DNA of 64,000 nt from assembly GCF_001468225.1 (NCBI RefSeq), contig NZ_LNRU01000007.1, forward strand, positions 62,001-126,000. Reading direction: 5' to 3'. Of this stretch, positions 34,521 through 43,476 are shown piece by piece (within the stretch, counting starts at the first letter, position 1; every line of letters starts with the position of its first letter). The stretch comes from Sphingopyxis sp. H053 (GTDB taxonomy: Bacteria; Pseudomonadota; Alphaproteobacteria; Sphingomonadales; Sphingomonadaceae). A program made the translations under genes and the position numbers. Under the pieces are notes generated by a model. It was given only the letters and a program-made list of their open reading frames with translations, made no database searches and had not been told where the DNA came from.

Positions 34521-34612
34521 CGTCATCCCGGGCTTGACCCGGGATCCCGCTTTTTGGAGCATCGACCAGCTTGGGTTTCAAGCGGGACCCCGGATCAAGT
34601 CCGGGGTGACGA
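34521..34612. repeat. Paired palindromic element (TCATCCCGG/CCGGGATGA family)
   Basis: Arms 34521-34552 and 34580-34612 are inverted copies with a 27-base centre. Each arm is itself a hairpin (CCCGGGCTTGACCCGGG and CCCCGGATCAAGTCCGGGG). A related single hairpin occurs at 53372-53400. Located in the 250-base gap between the amidase and the lactone oxidase. Confidence 0.85.
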
Positions 34613-34702
34613 TGAAAGAGAAGGTCCGCGACTGCTAAAATATAGTCTTGACTAACTTTGTTGCGGCGCACAGCTTCGACGTGCTCGCTGCGGGAGGGAA
34701 GC

Positions 34703-35956
34703 ATGGCGTGGAGCAACTGGTCGGGCAGCGTCACCGCAAGCGGCGAGGTCGCGCGCCCGCAAAGCGAGGATGAGCTGGCGGCGCTCGTTCGCAGCGCGAA
34801 CCGGCTGCGCGTCGCCGGCGCGGGGCACAGTTTCATGCCGCTCTGCGAATCGGCCGAGCTCATCGTCAGCCTCGACGATATGGCGGGTGCGATCCATATC
34901 GCCGCCGACCGCCGGACCGCGCGCATCCCGGCGGGCTGGAGCATCCGCCGGCTGACCGCTGCGCTGTGGGACGAGGGGCTGGCGCTCGCCAACCAGGGCG
35001 ACGTCAATCCGCAGTCGCTAGCCGGCGCAATGGCGACGGGGACGCATGGCACCGGCGTCGACCTCGGCTCGCTCGCGACTTTTGCACGCGGTTTCCGCCT
35101 CGTCGGCGCCGACGGTGAGGCGCATTGGTGTGATGCCGACACCAACGCCGATCTTTATCAGGCGCAGCGTCTGTCGCTGGGGCTGTTCGGCGTGGCGACA
35201 GAAATCGAGGTCGCGGTCGTCCCCGCCTTCCACCTCGCCGAACGCATCGAAAAGCGCCGCTGGGCCGAGATTCGCGAAAGCTATGACGAGCTGGCGCAGC
35301 GGCACCGCCATATCGAATTCTGGTTCTTTCCGTACAGCGACCATGTGATCCTGAAGACACTCGACCTATGCGACCCGTGCGACCCGCCGCCGAGTACGAC
35401 CGACATGGAGGAGGCGACCTTTCGCCGCATCCTCGACATTTCGGCGCGGCTGCCGTTCCTCACCCCTTTTCTTCAGCGCCTGATGATGAAAAGCGGCATT
35501 TCGGGCCGGCGCCGCGGCCCCGCGCACGCCATTTTCCCGTCCGACCGGACGCTGCGGTTCGAGGAGATGGAATATGAAATGCCGCGCGCCGCCGGGCTTG
35601 ATACGCTGGACGAAGTCGTCGGCTGGATTCGCAAGAAACGGCTGCCTGTGACCTTTCCCTTCGAATATCGCACCGTTGCTGCCGACGATATCTGGATGAG
35701 CCCGATGAACGCCGGGCCGGTCGCCGCGATCTCGATGCACCAATATGCGAAAATGCCCTGGGCGGCCCTTTTCACCGATGCAGAGGCGATCTTTCGCGGC
35801 GCCGGTGGGCGCCCGCACTGGGCGAAGCGCCACAGGCTGAGCCGTGCCGACGTCGCGGCGCTTTACCCGATGGCGGCGCGCTATACAGCGGTGCGCCGCG
35901 CCGCCGACCCGCACGGCAAATTCCTCAATCCGCATCTGGAGACATTGTTCGCATGA
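34703..35956 (+). CDS. FAD-linked lactone oxidase (D-arabinono-1,4-lactone / L-gulonolactone oxidase family)
   Basis: 417 residues. VAO-type FAD domain with AGAGHSF (H42, the usual covalent-flavin histidine) and SLAGAMATGTHGTG. The C-terminal ALO domain carries HWAK (about H372), the family signature. GGAGGGAAGC precedes the ATG. First gene of a coupled trio: its stop overlaps the start of the DSD1-family gene. The substrate could be an aldonolactone or another hydroxy compound. Upstream sequence contains a palindromic repeat. Confidence 0.9.
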   Translation: MAWSNWSGSVTASGEVARPQSEDELAALVRSANRLRVAGAGHSFMPLCESAELIVSLDDMAGAIHIAADRRTARIPAGWSIRRLTAALWDEGLALANQGDVNPQSLAGAMATGTHGTGVDLGSLATFARGFRLVGADGEAHWCDADTNADLYQAQRLSLGLFGVATEIEVAVVPAFHLAERIEKRRWAEIRESYDELAQRHRHIEFWFFPYSDHVILKTLDLCDPCDPPPSTTDMEEATFRRILDISARLPFLTPFLQRLMMKSGISGRRRGPAHAIFPSDRTLRFEEMEYEMPRAAGLDTLDEVVGWIRKKRLPVTFPFEYRTVAADDIWMSPMNAGPVAAISMHQYAKMPWAALFTDAEAIFRGAGGRPHWAKRHRLSRADVAALYPMAARYTAVRRAADPHGKFLNPHLETLFA

Positions 35957-37098
35957 CGACCGACCGTGAATTGCACGACCATCTGATCGGCCGGCAGGGT
36001 TCGCGCGCCGACCTCAACACGCCGGTGCTTGTCCTCGATGTCGACGCCCTCGACCGCAATATTCAGCGCATGGCCGCGCTCACGGCGCAGCATGGCGTCG
36101 CGCTGCGCCCGCATGCCAAGACGCATAAGAGCGTCGACATCGCCAAGCGCCAGCTCGCGGCAGGGGCGGTCGGCGTTTGCTGCGCCAAGATCGGCGAGGC
36201 CGAGGTGCTCGCCGAGGGTGGCGTAACCGGCATCCTCATCACCTCGCCCGTCGCCGCTCCCGCCGCGATCGACCGGCTGGCGAAACTCGCGGTCACCGAC
36301 GATGGGCTGATGGCGGTCGTCGATCATCCGGGCGTTGCGGAGCGCATCGACGCGGCGCTGGCGGCGGCGGGCGCGAAGCTCGACGTGATCATCGACATCG
36401 ACCCCGGCATCGCGCGCACCGGCGTCGCGTCGGCCGAGGCAGCCGTGGCCTTGGCGAAGACCATCGCCGCATCGCCGCACCTCGAATATCGCGGCGTGCA
36501 ATTTTACTGCGGGTCGCAGCAGCATATCGAAAGCTACGCCGAGCGCCGCGCCGCGATCGTCGAACGCACCGCCTATCTGCAGGCGGTGATCGCTGCGCTG
36601 ACCGAAGCCGGTTTCGCGCCCGCGATCATCACCGGGTCGGGCACCGGCACGCACCGGATCGACCTCGAGCTCGGCGTCTTCACCGAATTGCAGGCGGGTT
36701 CCTATGTCTTCATGGACAAGCAATATCTCGACTGCGACATCGCCGATGGCGCCGAACCGCCGTTCGAGGTTTCGCTGTCGGTCGACGCGCGCGTCGTCAG
36801 CGCGAATCACAGCGGGCTCGTCACGATCGATGCCGGATATAAGTCGCTGTCGACCGATGGCGGGGTCGCTGTGGTGCAGCGCGGGGCGCCCGAAACCGCC
36901 TTTTTCGCCTTCATGGGCGACGAGCATGCCGCGCTGATCGCGCCCGAAATCGGAACGCAGCTTGCGCCCGGCGATCCGGTCAGCCTGACCGTGCCGCACT
37001 GCGACCCGACGGTGAATCTCTATGATTTCTATCATATCGTCGCGGGCGACACGCTCGTCGACATCTGGCCGGTCAGCGCGCGCGGCCGGGCGCGGTGA
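35953..37098 (+). CDS. DSD1-family PLP enzyme (D-threonine aldolase / D-hydroxyaspartate type)
   Basis: 381 residues with the alanine-racemase-like N-terminal barrel. The PLP lysine is in RPHAKTHK (K56). The C-terminal metal site PHCDPTVN contains the His/Asp pair used by D-threonine aldolases for their divalent cation. Expected to act on a D-beta-hydroxy amino acid. Coupled at both ends (ATGA with the oxidase, GTGA with the TetR gene). Exact substrate unknown. Confidence 0.9.
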   Translation: MTTDRELHDHLIGRQGSRADLNTPVLVLDVDALDRNIQRMAALTAQHGVALRPHAKTHKSVDIAKRQLAAGAVGVCCAKIGEAEVLAEGGVTGILITSPVAAPAAIDRLAKLAVTDDGLMAVVDHPGVAERIDAALAAAGAKLDVIIDIDPGIARTGVASAEAAVALAKTIAASPHLEYRGVQFYCGSQQHIESYAERRAAIVERTAYLQAVIAALTEAGFAPAIITGSGTGTHRIDLELGVFTELQAGSYVFMDKQYLDCDIADGAEPPFEVSLSVDARVVSANHSGLVTIDAGYKSLSTDGGVAVVQRGAPETAFFAFMGDEHAALIAPEIGTQLAPGDPVSLTVPHCDPTVNLYDFYHIVAGDTLVDIWPVSARGRAR

Positions 37099-37718
37099 TC
37101 GCCGCCGCCCGCCAGCCGCCGAAGCAGGATCGCGCGCGGCAGACGCAGGGACGCCTGCTCGATGTCGCGGGCGAATTGCTCGCCGAGGTCGGGCTCGAGC
37201 GGATTTCGACCAACATGATCGCCGCGCGCGCCGGGCTGACCCCGCCCGCGCTCTATCGTTATTTCGACGACAAATATGCGGTGATCGAGGCGCTCGGGCG
37301 GCGGCTGATGGAGCGCCAGAACGCCGTGCTCGAAAGCTGGATCGCGCGTCATGCGCCCGCGGGGGTCGCGGGCATGGCGGATCATATCGGAGATCTCCTG
37401 GCCGAAAATGCCGCGGTGACGCGCGCCGAACCGGGGGCGGTGTGGATCTTGCGTGCGCTGCACGCGACTCCGCGTCTCGTGCATGTCCGGCTCGAATCGC
37501 ATCGCCATGTGACCGGCCGGCTCGCCGATGCCTGTACGCCGCACCTTCCTGGCATCGAGCGCAAAATACTCTGGTCGCGGCTGCGGCTGGCGGTCGAGCT
37601 TGGCTTTGCCGCCGACGAAATGCTGTATGAGGAAGACCGCGTTTCGGCGGGCGCGGTGCACGGCGAAGTGGCCGCGATGCTGCGTTCGGCGTTGCTCGAC
37701 CTGACCCGAAGTGCCTAG
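37095..37718 (+). CDS. TetR/AcrR-family regulator
   Basis: 207 residues with N-terminal helix-turn-helix ISTNMIAARAGLTPPALYRYFDDKYAVI and an unassigned ligand domain. GTG start overlapping the preceding stop as GTGA. It is the last gene of the oxidase-DSD1-TetR unit, so it is probably its autoregulated repressor. The operator, if present, should lie upstream of 34703; I did not recognise it there. Confidence 0.9.
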   Translation: MIAAARQPPKQDRARQTQGRLLDVAGELLAEVGLERISTNMIAARAGLTPPALYRYFDDKYAVIEALGRRLMERQNAVLESWIARHAPAGVAGMADHIGDLLAENAAVTRAEPGAVWILRALHATPRLVHVRLESHRHVTGRLADACTPHLPGIERKILWSRLRLAVELGFAADEMLYEEDRVSAGAVHGEVAAMLRSALLDLTRSA

Positions 37719-37780
37719 TCGCGCACCTCGCCGCAAGCACGCTTCCCTTTCGTCGACACAGGCTTTAGAGGCGGGGACAT

Positions 37781-40300
37781 ATGGCCGCTGACAGTCCGCC
37801 CGATTTCCGCTTGCGCCTGCGCCGCGACAGCAATGCCGTCATCGCATGGCTGAGCGATATGTGGACGCGGCGCTGGTTCCGCTGGCTCGGCTATCTCGCG
37901 CTCGCGGGCGTTCTCTTTCTTGCGCTGATCTGGGTGGTTTTCGCGCGCGACCTGCCGTCGGTCGACCAGCTTCGCGACTATGAACCGCCGCTGCCGACGA
38001 TGGTCCGCGACGGCGAAGGCAAGCCGGTGCACAGCTATGCCCGCGAACGCCGCGTCCAGCTCGAATATAGCGAATATCCGCAGCTTTTGGTGCGCAGCTT
38101 CCTCGCGGCCGAGGACAAGACCTTCTTCAGCCACGGCGGCATCGACTATCCGGGGATCGCCTCGGCGATCGTCACCAATCTGACGAACAGCGGCCGCCCC
38201 ATCGGCGCCTCAACGATCACCCAGCAGGTCGCGAAGAACCTGCTGCTCACGAACGAGCTCAGCTATCGCCGCAAGGTGCGCGAGGCGATCCTCGCGATGC
38301 GCATCGAGGATGCGCTGACCAAGGAACAGATTCTCGAGCTGTATCTCAACGAAATCCCGCTCGGCCGCCGCAGCTTTGGCGTGCAGGCGGCGAGCCGCGC
38401 CTATTTCGACAAGGATGTCGACCAGCTCCAGCTGCACGAGATGGCCTTCCTCGCGATCCTGCCCAAGGCGCCCGAGAAATACGGCCGCGCGCGCTTTGAG
38501 CGCGAGGCGCTGGCGCGGCGCAATTTCGTGCTCGGGTCGATGCAGGACAATGGCTGGATCAGCACCGCGCAGCGCGACGCGGCGCGCGCGATGCCGCTCG
38601 GCCTCACCAACACGGGCAACACCGCGATCGCGCAGGTCGGCGGCTATTATATGGAAGAGGTGCGGCGCCAGCTGATCGCCCAGTTCGGCGAAACCGCCGA
38701 CAAGGGTCCGCACAGCGTCTATGCCGGCGGCCTCTGGGTGCGCACGCCCTATGACGGCAAGATGCAGCAAGGCGCGACGATGGCGCTGCGTAAGGGGCTC
38801 CAGCGCTACGACGCGGGCAAGGGCTGGTCGGGACCGATCGCGACGATCGAGGCCGACGACCAGTGGCAGAGCCGCCTCGCGTCGAGCTTCATCGGTATCG
38901 ATTACGACAATTGGCGCGTCGCCGCGGTGCTGTCGAAGTCGGCGGGCGCGGCGCGGATCGGCTTTTCCAACGGCGACACCGGCACGCTGCCCGCGAGCGC
39001 CGCGACGATGGGCTATCGCAAGACCGGCGGCAGTGCCTTTTCGGCAATGCGCCCCGGCCAGCTGATCGTCGTCAAATCGACCGGCGGCAGCAGCTATGCG
39101 CTGCGCAACATTCCTGAAGTCTCGGGCGGCATGGTCGTCGAAAGCCCGCATTCGGGCCGCATCTACGCGATGCAGGGCGGCTTCGACGTCCGCCTGTCGC
39201 CCTTCAATCGCGCGACGCAGGCCGAACGCCAGCCGGGTTCGACGATCAAGCCCTTCGTCTATGCCGCCGCGCTCGACAATGGCATGACCCCCGCGACGAT
39301 GATCGTCGACGGGCCCTTCTGCGTCTATCAGGGCGCGAGCCTCGGCAACAAATGCTTCCGCAACTTCGGCGGCGCGGGCGGGTCGGGCGAGCATACGATG
39401 CGCTGGGGTCTCGAACAGTCGCGCAACCTGATGACGGTGCGCACCGCGAGCCAGGTCGGCATGGAGCCGGTGGTCGAAACGATCCAGACGATGGGCATCG
39501 GCAAGCACGAACCCTATCTCTCGACCGCGCTCGGCGCCGGAACGACGACGGTCGAAAAGATCACCAATGCGTACGCGATGCTCGCCAACCACGGCCGCGC
39601 GCTGAAACCGCGCGTGATCGACTATGCGCAGGACCGCCGCGGCAAGGTGGTCTTCCCCGCCAATTGGAAACCGTGCGAGGGCTGCAACAAGAAGGATTGG
39701 GACGGCCGGCCGATGCCGCGCTTCGCGAGGTCGGGCAAACAGCTGATGGACCCGATCACCGCCTATCAGGTCGTGCATATGCTCGAAGGCGTCGTCCAGC
39801 GCGGCACCGCGGTGCGGCTGCGCGACCTCGACGTGCCGCTGTTCGGCAAGACCGGCACGACGTCGGGCCCGAACGACGTCTGGTTCGTCGGCGGCACCCC
39901 CGACGTGATTGCGGGCATGTATATCGGCTTTGACCAGCCGCGCAGCATGGGCGGTTATGCGCAGGGCGGCAGCTATGCCGCGCCGATCTTCAAGGATTTC
40001 GCGCTCGCCGCGCTCGCCGACCGCCAGCCGATTCCCTTCTCGGCGCCGAAGGGCGTGCGCATGGTCCGCATCGACCGTCAGTCGGGGCGCCGCGTCTATG
40101 GCAGCTGGCCGGGGACCGACCCGAAGGCGTCGATCATCTGGGAAGCCTTCAAGCCCGAAAGCGAACCGCGCCGCACGATCCGCGAAGAGGAAATCAAGCC
40201 GATCAAGACGCAGCGGCGGGCAACCGGCGGCGCGTCGCAAAAGGGATCGACCGGCCGCACCGACAGCGACTTCCTCGACGACCGCGGCGGCATTATCTGA
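37781..40300 (+). CDS. mrcA: Penicillin-binding protein 1A (bifunctional glycosyltransferase/transpeptidase)
   Basis: 839 residues. Short cytosolic N-terminus, membrane helix about 37-55, GT51 glycosyltransferase with catalytic glutamate in AAEDKTFFSHGG (E111), an OB-like insert, then the transpeptidase: active-site S487 in GSTIKPF (SxxK), SRN at 547-549 and KTGTT at 690. The C-terminal tail is Arg/Lys/Glu-rich. Polymerises and cross-links peptidoglycan. Monocistronic or joined to prfB, 72 bases downstream. Confidence 0.96.
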   Translation: MAADSPPDFRLRLRRDSNAVIAWLSDMWTRRWFRWLGYLALAGVLFLALIWVVFARDLPSVDQLRDYEPPLPTMVRDGEGKPVHSYARERRVQLEYSEYPQLLVRSFLAAEDKTFFSHGGIDYPGIASAIVTNLTNSGRPIGASTITQQVAKNLLLTNELSYRRKVREAILAMRIEDALTKEQILELYLNEIPLGRRSFGVQAASRAYFDKDVDQLQLHEMAFLAILPKAPEKYGRARFEREALARRNFVLGSMQDNGWISTAQRDAARAMPLGLTNTGNTAIAQVGGYYMEEVRRQLIAQFGETADKGPHSVYAGGLWVRTPYDGKMQQGATMALRKGLQRYDAGKGWSGPIATIEADDQWQSRLASSFIGIDYDNWRVAAVLSKSAGAARIGFSNGDTGTLPASAATMGYRKTGGSAFSAMRPGQLIVVKSTGGSSYALRNIPEVSGGMVVESPHSGRIYAMQGGFDVRLSPFNRATQAERQPGSTIKPFVYAAALDNGMTPATMIVDGPFCVYQGASLGNKCFRNFGGAGGSGEHTMRWGLEQSRNLMTVRTASQVGMEPVVETIQTMGIGKHEPYLSTALGAGTTTVEKITNAYAMLANHGRALKPRVIDYAQDRRGKVVFPANWKPCEGCNKKDWDGRPMPRFARSGKQLMDPITAYQVVHMLEGVVQRGTAVRLRDLDVPLFGKTGTTSGPNDVWFVGGTPDVIAGMYIGFDQPRSMGGYAQGGSYAAPIFKDFALAALADRQPIPFSAPKGVRMVRIDRQSGRRVYGSWPGTDPKASIIWEAFKPESEPRRTIREEEIKPIKTQRRATGGASQKGSTGRTDSDFLDDRGGII

Positions 40301-40372
40301 CGGCTTGGACCACCTTCCCCTGCGGCGCTTGAAGCCGTAAGGGCGGGATCAACATATTTCAGGAGCAAGGAC

Positions 40373-41500
40373 ATGCGCGCCGAAGCGCAGGATCATATCG
40401 ACAAGATTGGCGCCGCGCTGGCGCTGCTGCGCCGCTTTCTCGACTGGGACCGCGCGGTGCGGCGGCTCGACGAACTCAATGCGAAGGTCGAGGACCCGAC
40501 GCTGTGGAACGACGCCAAGGCGGCGCAGGAGGTCATGCGCGAACGTCGCCGGCTCGACGAAGCGATCAATGCGACGCGCGCGATCGAAACCGAATGCGCC
40601 GATACCGCCGAGCTGATCGAGCTTGCCGAGATGGAAGGCGACGAGGCGATGGTCGACGAGGCCGTCGCGTCGCTCGGCGTTCTTGCGGCGCGCGCCGAAG
40701 AGGACAAGATCAAGGCCTTGCTCGCGGGCGAGGCCGACGCCAACGACGCCTATATCGAAGTCCATGCGGGCGCCGGCGGCACCGAAAGCCAGGACTGGGC
40801 CGAAATGCTCCAGCGCATGTACAGCCGCTGGGCCGAAAAGCGCGGGCTGAAGGTCGAGCTGGTCGAATATCAGGCGGGCGAACAGGCGGGCATCAAATCG
40901 GCGACGATGCTGGTGAAAGGCGAAAACGCCTATGGCTATGCCAAGACCGAAAGCGGCGTCCACCGCCTCGTCCGCATCTCGCCCTATGACAGTTCGGCGC
41001 GGCGCCACACCAGCTTTTCGAGCGTCTGGGTCTATCCGGTGATCGACGATAATATCGATATCGAGATCAACGAAGGCGACCTTAAGATCGACACCTATCG
41101 CGCCTCGGGCGCGGGCGGCCAGCACGTCAACACGACCGATTCGGCGGTGCGTATCACGCACATCCCGACCGGCATCGTCGTCGCGAGCCAGAACGACCGC
41201 TCGCAGCACAAAAACCGCGCGACCGCGATGGGAATGCTGAAGGCGCGGATGTACGAAGCCGAGCTCCAGAAGCGCGAGGCGGCGGCGTCGGGCGAATATC
41301 AGGCGAAGACCGAGATCGGCTGGGGCCACCAGATCCGTTCCTATGTCCTCCAGCCGTATCAGCTGGTGAAGGACCTGCGCACCGGCGTGACCTCGACCGC
41401 ACCGTCCGACGTGCTCGACGGCGCGCTCGACCCCTTCATGGCGGCGGCGCTGTCGCAGAAGGTGACGGGCGAGAAGGTCGAAGTGGAAGATATCGACTGA
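40373..41500 (+). CDS. prfB: Peptide chain release factor 2
   Basis: 375 residues, reading UGA/UAA. Catalytic GGQ at 248-250 ([14 protein letters not shown]). The stop-codon tripeptide is SPY (203-205) where E. coli has SPF. The gene is a single open frame: the position of the E. coli frameshift codon reads FLDWDR without an in-frame TGA, so the autoregulatory +1 frameshift is absent. AGGAGCAAGGAC precedes the ATG. Overlaps the next gene by one base. Confidence 0.97.
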   Translation: MRAEAQDHIDKIGAALALLRRFLDWDRAVRRLDELNAKVEDPTLWNDAKAAQEVMRERRRLDEAINATRAIETECADTAELIELAEMEGDEAMVDEAVASLGVLAARAEEDKIKALLAGEADANDAYIEVHAGAGGTESQDWAEMLQRMYSRWAEKRGLKVELVEYQAGEQAGIKSATMLVKGENAYGYAKTESGVHRLVRISPYDSSARRHTSFSSVWVYPVIDDNIDIEINEGDLKIDTYRASGAGGQHVNTTDSAVRITHIPTGIVVASQNDRSQHKNRATAMGMLKARMYEAELQKREAAASGEYQAKTEIGWGHQIRSYVLQPYQLVKDLRTGVTSTAPSDVLDGALDPFMAAALSQKVTGEKVEVEDID

Positions 41501-42225
41501 TGAAGCGCGTCGCCGCTCTTGCCGCGCTGGCGCTGTTGCCGCTGCTCGGCAGCTGCGATGACGCGCCGTGGGACGATGGCAGCGACCGCGCCGAGACCGC
41601 GCGGGAGTTTCCGCCCGCCGACCGGCCGGTCGCGCCGACCGTCTCGACCAAATGGTCGACCGAGGAAGCGCGCGACCGCGTCAACGAGGCCGAGGACGTC
41701 ATGAACTCGGCCGACGTGCGGCCCGGCATGACCGTCGCCGACATCGGCGCGGGCGACGGCTATTATACGGTGCGCCTCGCGCAGCGCGTCGGCGTCGGCG
41801 GGCGCGTGCTCGCGCAGGACATCATTCCCGAGGTGATCGAGCGGCTCGCCGACCGCGTTGCGCGCGAGCGGCTCGACAATGTCTCGCTGAAACTCGGTGC
41901 GGTCGACGATCCGCGTTTGCCCGCCGCGAGCTTCGACCGCGTGTTCATGGTCCATATGTATCACGAGATCGGCGAACCTTACGCCTTTCTGTGGCGGCTG
42001 CGTCCGGCGCTGCGCAAGGGCGGGCAGGTGCTCGTCGTCGACGGCGACCGCCCGATCGCGCAGCACGGCACGCCTTTCCGCCTGCTCGTCTGCGAGTTCG
42101 AGGCGGTGGGCTACAAGCTCGTCTCCTACGACGACAAGCAGCATGCCGGGGGCTACCTCGCACGCTTCGAGCCCGAAGGCAGGCGTCCCGAGCCCGATGC
42201 GATCAAGGTCTGCGATAATCCGTGA
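41500..42225 (+). CDS. Lipoprotein-signal SAM-dependent methyltransferase
   Basis: 241 residues. N-terminus [19 protein letters not shown] ends in a lipobox (C19), predicting export and lipidation. The body is a class I methyltransferase fold with SAM loop VADIGAGDGYYTV (79-91), QDIIPEVIERL and a catalytic-strand region MVHMYHEI. Similar 'methyltransferase' proteins with signal peptides are annotated in proteobacteria, but SAM is not known to be available outside the cytosol. The fold may therefore serve another purpose. Start overlaps prfB's stop (TGATG). Confidence 0.8.
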   Translation: MKRVAALAALALLPLLGSCDDAPWDDGSDRAETAREFPPADRPVAPTVSTKWSTEEARDRVNEAEDVMNSADVRPGMTVADIGAGDGYYTVRLAQRVGVGGRVLAQDIIPEVIERLADRVARERLDNVSLKLGAVDDPRLPAASFDRVFMVHMYHEIGEPYAFLWRLRPALRKGGQVLVVDGDRPIAQHGTPFRLLVCEFEAVGYKLVSYDDKQHAGGYLARFEPEGRRPEPDAIKVCDNP

Positions 42226-42231
42226 CGCTTT

Positions 42232-42368
42232 GATCCTCCCTGCGGCGAAGCCGTGGGGAGGGGGACCGCCGCCGTAGCGGTGGTGGAGGGGCAGCGACGT
42301 CGCGCCATTAGCCCCTCCGTCAGCGCTTCGCGCTGCCACCTCCCCATGCCTTCGGCACAGGGAGGATC
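42232..42368. repeat. Paired palindromic element with nested hairpins (GATCCTCCC family)
   Basis: Outer arms 42232-42261 (GATCCTCCCTGCGGCGAAGC...) and 42339-42368 are inverted copies. Two more inner inverted segments, GGAGGGGC/GCCCCTCC and CAGCGCTTCGCGCTG, lie in the centre, giving a nested structure of 137 bases. Between the convergent methyltransferase and DsrE genes. Confidence 0.85.
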
Positions 42369-42372
42369 CAGA

Positions 42373-42747
42373 TCAATAAACGATCAGCCGGTCCTCGGCG
42401 CCGACCTCGGCGAGAAAGCTGACCAGTCCCGCAGCGCGAACATGCGGCACCAGTTCGGTTGCCGCGATGCCGACGAGCGCCATGCCCGACTGGCAGACGA
42501 AAAGGTCGACCTCCATCGCGATCGCCTCTTCGACGAGCCAGGCGAGATCGGGCTGTCCGGCGGCGCGGCGCGCTTCGTCGCCCGAAAAGGACACCGGGTC
42601 GCGCAGCAGCGCCGCGGCCTCGCCCTGCAGGAAGATCCGCACCGGCCGGCCCAGCGCCGCCGCCGCCATCCCCGCTTCGAGCGCGGCGTAAAGCCGCCGT
42701 CCCTCGGCGACTGCGACGATGATGTTCAGGCTCGGCAGACCGGGCAT
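42373..42747 (-). CDS. DsrE/DsrF-like sulfur-relay family protein
   Basis: 124 residues from MPGLPSLNIIVAVAEGRRLY, with the DsrE-type Rossmann-like pattern: AALEAGMAAAALGRPVRIFLQGEA, VDLFVCQSGMAL and LVSFLAEVG. One cysteine in VCQSG is at the usual reactive site. Overlaps the end of the HesA/MoeB-like gene by 22 bases, so it is probably coupled, hinting at sulfur transfer with that E1-like enzyme. Confidence 0.8.
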   Translation of the reverse strand: MPGLPSLNIIVAVAEGRRLYAALEAGMAAAALGRPVRIFLQGEAAALLRDPVSFSGDEARRAAGQPDLAWLVEEAIAMEVDLFVCQSGMALVGIAATELVPHVRAAGLVSFLAEVGAEDRLIVY

Positions 42748-43475
42748 AGCGGATCCTTCGGTACGCCAACCTCGCGCCAGCGCCTGTCGAGCATATCGAC
42801 GATCGCGAGCCGGCCGGTCAAGGACGACCCAAGGCCGGTGAGCGCGCGCACCGTCTCGAGCGCCGCCATCGTGCCGATCATCCCCGCGAGCGCGCCCATC
42901 ACGCCGGTTTCGGCGCAATTAGTGCCTTCGCGGTCGGGATCGGAGCCGACCAGGCACGCATAGCAGGCGCACTCCGCGCGCCAGCCTTCGTAGAGCGCGA
43001 CCTGCCCCTCGAAGGCGCCGATCGCGGCGCTGAGCAGCGGAATGTGCAGCGCGACGGCGGCGCGGTTCGCGGCGAGCCGCGTGCCGAAATTGTCGCAGCC
43101 GTCGAGGATCAGGCTTGCGCCCGCCAGCAGCGTCTCGGCGTTGCTCGAATCGAGCCTTTCGGCGACCGCGATGGCATCGACATGCGGATTGATCCGCCGC
43201 GCCGCGCCTGCCGCAACATCGGCCTTGCGCGCGCCGATATCGGCATCGGTGAACAGCGGCTGCCGCTGCAGGTTCGACAGCTCGATCACGTCATGATCGA
43301 TGATCGAGAGCTTGCCTACGCCCGCCGCCGCCAGATAGGTGATCGCCGGACAGCCGATCCCGCCTGCGCCGATAATCGCGACATGCGCGCCCTTCAGCTT
43401 CGCCTGTCCCGCGCCGCCAAAGGCCGGCAGGATGATCTGGCGGGCATAGCGGTCGAGTTCGGCGTCGCTCAGCAA
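42726..43475 (-). CDS. HesA/MoeB/ThiF-family adenylyltransferase
   Basis: 249 residues. E1-like domain with RYARQIILPAFGGAGQAKL, nucleotide loop VAIIGAGGIGCPA and SNLQRQPLFTDADIG; zinc cysteines appear as CACYAC and CPVC. These adenylate the C-terminus of ubiquitin-like sulfur carriers (MoaD/ThiS). I chose TTG at 43475, one base after dut's stop, because the conserved N-terminus (LLSDAELDRYARQ) begins there and no ATG is available. MoeB (molybdopterin) is most likely, but ThiF is possible. Confidence 0.87.
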   Translation of the reverse strand: MLSDAELDRYARQIILPAFGGAGQAKLKGAHVAIIGAGGIGCPAITYLAAAGVGKLSIIDHDVIELSNLQRQPLFTDADIGARKADVAAGAARRINPHVDAIAVAERLDSSNAETLLAGASLILDGCDNFGTRLAANRAAVALHIPLLSAAIGAFEGQVALYEGWRAECACYACLVGSDPDREGTNCAETGVMGALAGMIGTMAALETVRALTGLGSSLTGRLAIVDMLDRRWREVGVPKDPLCPVCRA

Positions 43476-43476
43476 A

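Noticed and set aside
38210..40240. 676-codon open frame opposite PBP1A
   Set aside because: Antisense shadow of a gene with intact GT51 and transpeptidase motifs.
40373..41500. Programmed +1 frameshift in prfB
   Set aside because: The whole protein reads in one frame, with no in-frame TGA in the region equivalent to E. coli codon 26.
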